Positions 59,263 to 64,000 of a DNA stretch of 64,000 bases are shown here, piece after piece. The notes beneath the pieces were generated by a model that saw only the letters and a list, made by a program, of their open reading frames with translations, was not told the origin of the DNA and did no database searches. Source of the stretch: Dillenia suffruticosa (taxonomy: Eukaryota > Streptophyta > Magnoliopsida > Dilleniales > Dilleniaceae); contig JAVTVX010000020.1 of NCBI GenBank assembly GCA_033439265.1, positions 18,246,001 through 18,310,000 of the forward strand, read 5' to 3'. The translations under genes and the position numbers were made by a program. Each line of letters starts with the position of its first letter. Positions within the stretch are counted from its first letter, which is position 1.

Positions 59263-59985
59263 TTATCGGTGACAAACACATCTGTAGTGGTATGCACTAT
59301 TAATGGGATCATTCCCTTCAACTGGAACTTGCTCAGCTCTGCACCTGTACCTACATCCTCTGCATTCATTGTAAGTGCAAGTTGGTGCCGTTGATCCAAT
59401 CATCAATCTCCTCGAGTTTTTCTGCACCCATATTCCCTCACTACTCTGCGGACCAAAAATAATACAACCACAAAACATGAACTTACTTTGTACTTCCAAA
59501 AAGAAAGAAACAAAGAAAGAAAGAAAAGAAGACTGCAATGGCAATAAAGAGATATATCGCCAGCATATGTTACCTGCAAACGTGCGATATTTTGGGATGG
59601 GAAAAGATGGGAGACTGATTGGTAAGGTACCACCGCTTCCGCTTTATTACCTGCAACATAGAGAACATTCCATAACAAGCAAGAAATTTTGCACTATAAT
59701 ACCAATTGGTCAGACAAAATTCCTTCTTCTAGAATGAGAATTGGATATTACCAAGTGCCAAGCTATTGCAATACAGAAAAAAAGTTGAAAAAATTTTCAC
59801 GTCATAAGCAAGCAAAATGGGTAGAGCATAACACAGTGATAGACGTGAAGGAGAATTTGATAGAATTAAAATTACAAAAAAGAAAAAGATAAGTGAGAGT
59901 GAGAGTGACCTTGGATGGCATAAGCTGCAAAAAATAAGGTGCAAAGTAGTAGTAAGAGTCGGTTGGTGTGTTTTGGTGTCGCCAT
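59263..59985 (-). CDS. EPFL9: STOMAGEN / EPIDERMAL PATTERNING FACTOR-like 9 precursor
   Basis: Three exons on the minus strand: 59,985-59,910 (76 nt), 59,650-59,574 (77 nt) and 59,445-59,263 (183 nt with stop). Introns have GT donors and AG acceptors and phases that join without shift, giving 111 aa. Exon 1 encodes a signal peptide (MATPKHTNR, then LLLLLCTLFFAAYA). Exon 2 is the variable propeptide. Exon 3 ends in the 45-residue mature peptide starting IGSTAPTCTYNECRGC and ending NSAYHYRCVCHR, with the six conserved cysteines that form three disulfides. Known role of the family: secreted by mesophyll, it competes with EPF1/EPF2 for ERECTA-TMM receptors and raises stomatal density. No lesion seen. 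It is the clearest intact host gene here, with a CACTA-type end 507 bp upstream of the start codon. Confidence 0.97.
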
Positions 59986-60491
59986 TTCCTCCTTGTGATA
60001 TTGTTTGTTATAAACTTTGAAAGACAGAGATAGAATGCGATGAAGAGAGTAAAGAAATTAAAAGATTGGATTGACTAAGAGAGTAAGAAAGAAGGGGTTG
60101 TGGTTGAATAATGACCATAAGAAATAGACCGGAAAAAATGTAATTGGCGCAGTGTCTCAGAATAAGCACACACCAGGGGTCCCCAGCCGACAAAGGGGGG
60201 CTTATAGATTTTGGGCCAACTCAAGGGACTACTGGAGTTGTCTGTTACCAAATTGACAATAATGCCCTATGTTGTTTAAATCCTGTCTTGGTTTTCTGGT
60301 TTATTTCTGGAGGGCAAAACAAGGATTTAAGAGAAAGATTTGTATGCCTGTAGGTGGGGTAGAGATATCTCACCTCCCATCAAAAGAGCCAACGTTGAGT
60401 GGCTCCAGGTCTAGAAGATATACGGCCTGAGTGAAAGAGAATAGAAGAACGTGGAATATCATATTAAGATGTGATTTTACTTCATTGGAGA
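59986..60491 (-). promoter_or_regulatory. Upstream region of EPFL9
   Basis: Holds the 5' UTR and proximal promoter by position. A GTTTATAAC at ~60,008-60,016 (minus) is too close to the ATG to be sure of as a TATA box. A CACTA-type terminus begins at 60,492, so the undisturbed promoter is about 0.5 kb unless the element contributes. Confidence 0.4.
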
Positions 60492-61150
60492 CACTACAAA
60501 AAAACAGTCTTTTAGTCACAAAATTAACGATAAAAATTTTAAAAAAATTCGTCGCTAAAAACATTAGCGACGGATTTAGCGACGAAAAATTTTTCGTCGC
60601 TAATAATGCGTCGCAAAAATTTAGCCACGAAAATTAGAAATCCGTCGCTAAATTTAATGACGAAATCTGAAATCCGTCACTAAATTTAGCGACAAATAAT
60701 TTTTCGTCGCTAAAATTCGTCACAAAATTTAGCAACGAAAAATTATTCGTCGCTAAATTAGCGACATAAAAAAATCCGTTGCTAAATTTAGTGACGAAAA
60801 TCTAAAATTCGTCGATAAATTTAGTGACAGATAATTTTTATCGCTAATTTAGGGAAAAAAAAATATCCGTCAAAAAATTATCCGTCCATAATTTAGCGAC
60901 GAATAAAATCCGTCGCTGATTCCAAATTTCCAAATTCGTCGAAATGTCCAGGAAGCGCACATGCCGTCCTTGCCCACCCAAGCCAGCACGTGCCTGGATA
61001 GCCCCGCTCACCCGAGCTAGCACCCCCGCGCAGGCGCTCCAACGTCAGCTCTTAATTGCTGGAAAATACTTTGCCTCCTGCCTCCACCGTGGTTCGAACT
61101 CCGAACTCCTGCACGCACATGCATAAACATAAACCTGTAAACCACCAAGT
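60492..61150 (+). mobile_element. CACTA-type 5' end with GCGACGAA subterminal repeats and tRNA-like module
   Basis: CACTACAAAAAAACAGTC at 60,492 is a canonical terminus. From 60,530 to 60,925 TTAGCGACGAAA and TTCGTCGCTAA alternate in both orientations. A GC-rich stretch (60,945-61,110) follows, with a minus-strand tRNA-like B box around 61,089-61,102 (GAGTTCGAACCAC) and A box around 61,134-61,154. No GTAGTG partner end was found to the right, so the element is truncated or interrupted. Confidence 0.72.
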
Positions 61151-62040
61151 CAAAGGATATTATGTGATATAAATTTTTTTTTTATTATTTATTATCTTTT
61201 CTTCACATTTTTCTAATAATAATAAAATAATATATAATAATAATTTAAAATAATAAATATAATAATCTTTTTTTATACTACCAACCTAAAATAATATTAA
61301 TTAAAAATAATAAATATGATAATTTTTAATAAAATAAAAATAATAAAATACTAATTTAAAATAAAATAATAAATTAATTAAAAAATATATTAATATTATA
61401 TTTTGATTTCTTCTTTTTTCTTTTATTTTATAATTTTATTATTCTTTTTCATTTTTATTTTATTTTTTTAATCCATAATTTAAAAATACATTACGACATC
61501 TCAAAAATATAAAATTATAATTATCAATAAATTATAATATATTAATAATTTAAAAAATCTATATATTTAATTACAAAATATTTTTATTCGTTTGAATATA
61601 TAAGAAATTTCAATATAATTATTATATATAATAAATTTCAATAAATAGAATAGAAAGGAAAAAAAACCTAAAAATAGAGATAAGAGTAAAAGGAAGAACA
61701 AAAAAAGTGAGAATAGAAAACAAATGAGAAGAAAGAAAGAAAAAAAAAATATGGTACAGTTGTGATATGTCCTCCATTCAAATCCGAGATCCAAGGGCAT
61801 TTTATCAATTTTTTTACTATTAAAACAATGAAGGGCGCCTAGGCAGGTGCGCCCTTGCAGGCGCAGGCACCCGCTCCTGCCTGCCTGGGAGCCCGCGCGC
61901 TTGCCTAGGCGCCCAGGCAGGTGCGCCCCAGTAGGCGGGCACCCACGCCTGCCTGCCTGGGCGCCCGAGCTCCTGTCTAGGCGCCCAGGCAGGCACGCAT
62001 GCGTGCCAAGAGGTACAGGCCAAGAGGAACGTGAAACCTA
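61150..62040 (+). mobile_element. AT core plus GC palindromic tandem repeats, related to 42.4-43.6 kb
   Basis: TTATAATATATTAATAATTT and TATATATTTAATTACAAA (61,530-61,580) also occur at 42,722-42,770. ACAGTTGTG...TTCAAATCC (61,755-61,786) parallels the second tRNA-like module there. From 61,833 to 62,010 about three ~71-bp units contain GGCGCCTAGGCAGGTGCGCC/GGCGCCCAGGCAGG, highly palindromic. No ORF of interest. Confidence 0.6.
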
Positions 62041-62400
62041 TGGGGGATAGATTGCTATTTACCCTTCCATTTAAAAACCTCATGACTAATGCATGCTTAT
62101 GATCATCTTGAACAATTGTGCACATTTCATGCTTATATCTCACCGAGATGAGCAGTCTATCCTTTTCAAACTTGTCGTAGTCTTACTTTTATGTGAAATG
62201 TGTATACCTGGAGTGTTGCCCTTTTTTTTTTTTTTTTGATATAAGTGTTGCCCTTTCCCTTTTTTTTTTTGGGGGGGGGGGGCTTCTGTTTGGTTCTTTC
62301 TATTTCACATACATAAAATTGTAGAGGTAGAATTTCATCCTTGAAAAACTCTTTACATTAGTGAGGTTTCCGTGTCTGATGGTGATTTCTTGTTATTGCA
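62041..62400. other. No gene seen
   Basis: T and G homopolymer runs (62,221-62,237, 62,261-62,281). Otherwise nothing recognised; ends at a splice acceptor used by the next entry. Confidence 0.45.
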
Positions 62401-62401
62401 G

Positions 62402-62749
62402 AATATATGACCTCTGCATGAGTGATAATTCATCCTTCTTAGGAATGGAGCAGCTGCAACAATTTCCTCATTTACAGCAATGGCTTGGCCTTTCAGTGGC
62501 CGGTACTGTAGAGCTTGGCCACATAGTAGAGTCGCCAGTTATCCGAACAGCTACTTCACTTGTTCCTTTGGGATGGACTGGTAATCCGGGTGAGAAGAAT
62601 GGGGAACCTCTAAAAGTTGACATTACTGGTTTCGGTTTGCATCTTTGTACATTGGTTCATGCTCAAGTAAATGGTAACTGGTATCATACTCTCCCTCTAC
62701 CAACTGATTCTTTTCTTTCAAGAGTGGGCTCCTTATATCGTAATTGATT
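62402..62749 (+). CDS. Unrecognised exon, possible host gene (hypothetical)
   Basis: A good acceptor (TTGTTATTGCAG, ending 62,401) opens a frame reading 'IYDLCMSDNSSFLGMEQLQQ', 'GTVELGHIVESPVIRTATS' and 'EPLKVDITGFGLHLCTLVHA', stop at 62,747-62,749. Codon use and low repeat content look genic, unlike the surroundings. I do not recognise the family. It may be an internal exon whose true donor lies before the stop (for example near the codons for 'VNGNWY'). No start or promoter assigned. Confidence 0.45.
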
Positions 62750-63780
62750 AGTGTTATGAATTTACTTTGGTGAAGAGCTTTGATGTTTGGATAATTTTGT
62801 GTGATTTTTTATATGTATCTGCCATTTTTAGGTAATTAGAACTTTTCTCTTGTTGGGTTTGACCAAGCAAGCGGGAATTAGCCTTACTTAACTATAGTTA
62901 AAATTATAGGTTAGTCACTCCTACCTTAGTTCGAAGGTCACAACTTGTATGACAGTTGAACCAAGAAGAAAAAAAGAAAGACCGTCTGTTTGCGTCGAAA
63001 AAATACTAATTATCAAAGAGGTTTCAGGAAATGTCTTAGTTTGTCATGAGCAAAAGGTTCAGAAAGATAAATACTTTTTTAATCTGGAAACAAGAATGCC
63101 GTTAGAAGAAAGAGGAAAAAGTGGTATATTTGCTACTACCCTTGGAGTTGCAAAACGCACAATTAGTACAAAGTCAGGGAGCCATGTTCTTGTCTGGATA
63201 TTTCTTGGACATTACAATTTTCTACCAGTTACTAATCCCTTGCTGACTTGAAAGTGAATCAAGAGATGGGGAGGGATGTCCACACCAATTGTGTTTGATC
63301 ATGATTTTTTATGAGGGAAGGGGAAGGGTGTCCTTTTTTTCGGTTTTTTAGGGGGGGGGGCACAAGAGGGCAATCTTTCCTGGTCCTCTCCAGTCCTGAA
63401 TAAATTTTCCCTTTCTATCTCGCTAACCTTCAAAACAAACAAGACGGTATGACTTCAACTTTCCCCCTCCCTCTTTTGACTTGGGGTAATGAATTCAATC
63501 AAGAAGATGATTTGTTCTCTCCCCATCCAAAAAATGCCTAGATGAACGTGATTGTGTCTCAGCCTTCTCTCATTTTTTTTCTTCTTTTTTCTCCTCTCCC
63601 CCCAACGGCATAAGGAGGCTAGTTTTGTTTACCCATGGTTGAAAACTGCAATGAGTTCAAGCCCTTGAAACAAAGAATTGAGTATACACACCTTTTATCT
63701 TGTGAACATGCATTGGTTCGGATCAATTGTTGATTGTTGAATTATTCATGCCTCTTGTGAATTATGTACTGCTTAACTCT
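62750..63780. other. Probable intron/spacer between exon-like segments
   Basis: No recognised domain. Contains T/G homopolymers (63,334-63,360). An open frame at 62,949-63,251 is Lys-rich without splice or family support. Confidence 0.35.
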
Positions 63781-63871
63781 CAGAGGAAGGAATATATCTT
63801 TCCTTATGGCTCTGTACCTCTTGGAAAACAAGGAAGACCACTGACCCTGGGCATTGGAGATACATTTACGC
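63778..63871 (+). CDS. Unrecognised exon-like segment (hypothetical)
   Basis: The acceptor CTTAACTCTCAG ends just before AGGAAGGAATATATC; the frame reads 'RKEYIFPYGSVPLGKQGRPL' then 'TLGIGDTFTLHYNVM', and a donor GTATTT follows ATG. It could be an exon of the same plus-strand gene as 62,402-62,749, continuing past the window. Family not recognised. The borders are approximate (a few bases). Confidence 0.35.
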
Positions 63872-64000
63872 TGCACTACAACGTGATGGTATTTTCGTGC
63901 GTGCTGTTGTGGGAGAGCAGGCCCTCGTAGGCGAAGGCCCACCTACTGTATTTACGTCATAATACACACCCTCAGGCCTCAGCCCCACCCCCCCCAAGAA

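Noticed and set aside
61089-61154. True tRNA gene
   Set aside because: Boxes are imperfect and no cloverleaf arms could be drawn; treated as a tRNA-like module of a mobile element.

Overview
The window looks like nuclear DNA of a eudicot plant. It is AT-rich, mostly made of transposable elements of several ages, and has few host genes. Evidence: a complete three-exon STOMAGEN/EPFL9 peptide gene, plant-specific transposase and Ulp1-type families, a Ty1/copia element with plant-type primer binding site, tRNA-derived SINEs, and GT-AG introns. The species cannot be told from the sequence.

Region 1-28,679 is a large decayed CACTA (En/Spm) complex with one recognisable 3' terminus (TTTTGTAGTG ending at 28,679). 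It holds a TNP2-type transposase gene with DUF4218 and DUF4216 parts (14,730-18,194, +) and a Transposase_24 (Ptta/En-Spm) gene (21,702-23,473, +). It also holds two diverged copies of a Ulp1-like cysteine protease gene, both on the minus strand (688-4,251 and 10,014-13,505), and a plus-strand gene with a plant-transposon-protein (PF20167-like) domain (6,912-8,750). Each Ulp1 gene faces away from a plus-strand gene, so the layout is two divergent pairs. AT-rich TTACTA arrays, GC-rich 65-bp repeats and GTAAC-type repeats separate the modules. A 3.05-kb solo LTR with a perfect 5-bp target duplication (TTTTG) interrupts the subterminal repeats at 24,362-27,413. All coding parts carry different disabling lesions.

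Region 28,680-44,349 holds a truncated LINE 3' end, a tandem block with ~760-800-bp spacing, a small secreted proline-rich protein gene (31,431-31,856, +), and a receptor-like kinase pseudogene. It also has long CT/AG microsatellites, two SINEs with target duplications, a non-autonomous CACTA-like element with GCGACGG subterminal repeats (35.8-37.0 kb), another CACTA-type end (40,556), and an element at 42.4-43.6 kb rich in GC hairpins.

Region 44,350-54,385 is a complete but decayed Ty1/copia retrotransposon. LTRs are 1.44 and 1.43 kb, differing by roughly 9% in a ~330-bp stretch compared by eye. It has PBS, gag, protease, integrase, RT and RNase H remnants, an extra ORF downstream of pol and a PPT. 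The extra ORF carries the same PF20167-like domain as the CACTA-associated gene.

Region 54,386-57,534 is an internal-deletion derivative of the same CACTA family, keeping shreds of both transposase genes and the shared 3' end.

Region 57,535-64,000 is more gene-like. It has the intact EPFL9 gene (59,263-59,985, -) with a CACTA-type 5' terminus about 0.5 kb upstream of its start codon, then a GC-repeat element (to ~62,040), then unrecognised exon-like segments on the plus strand (62.4 and 63.8 kb).
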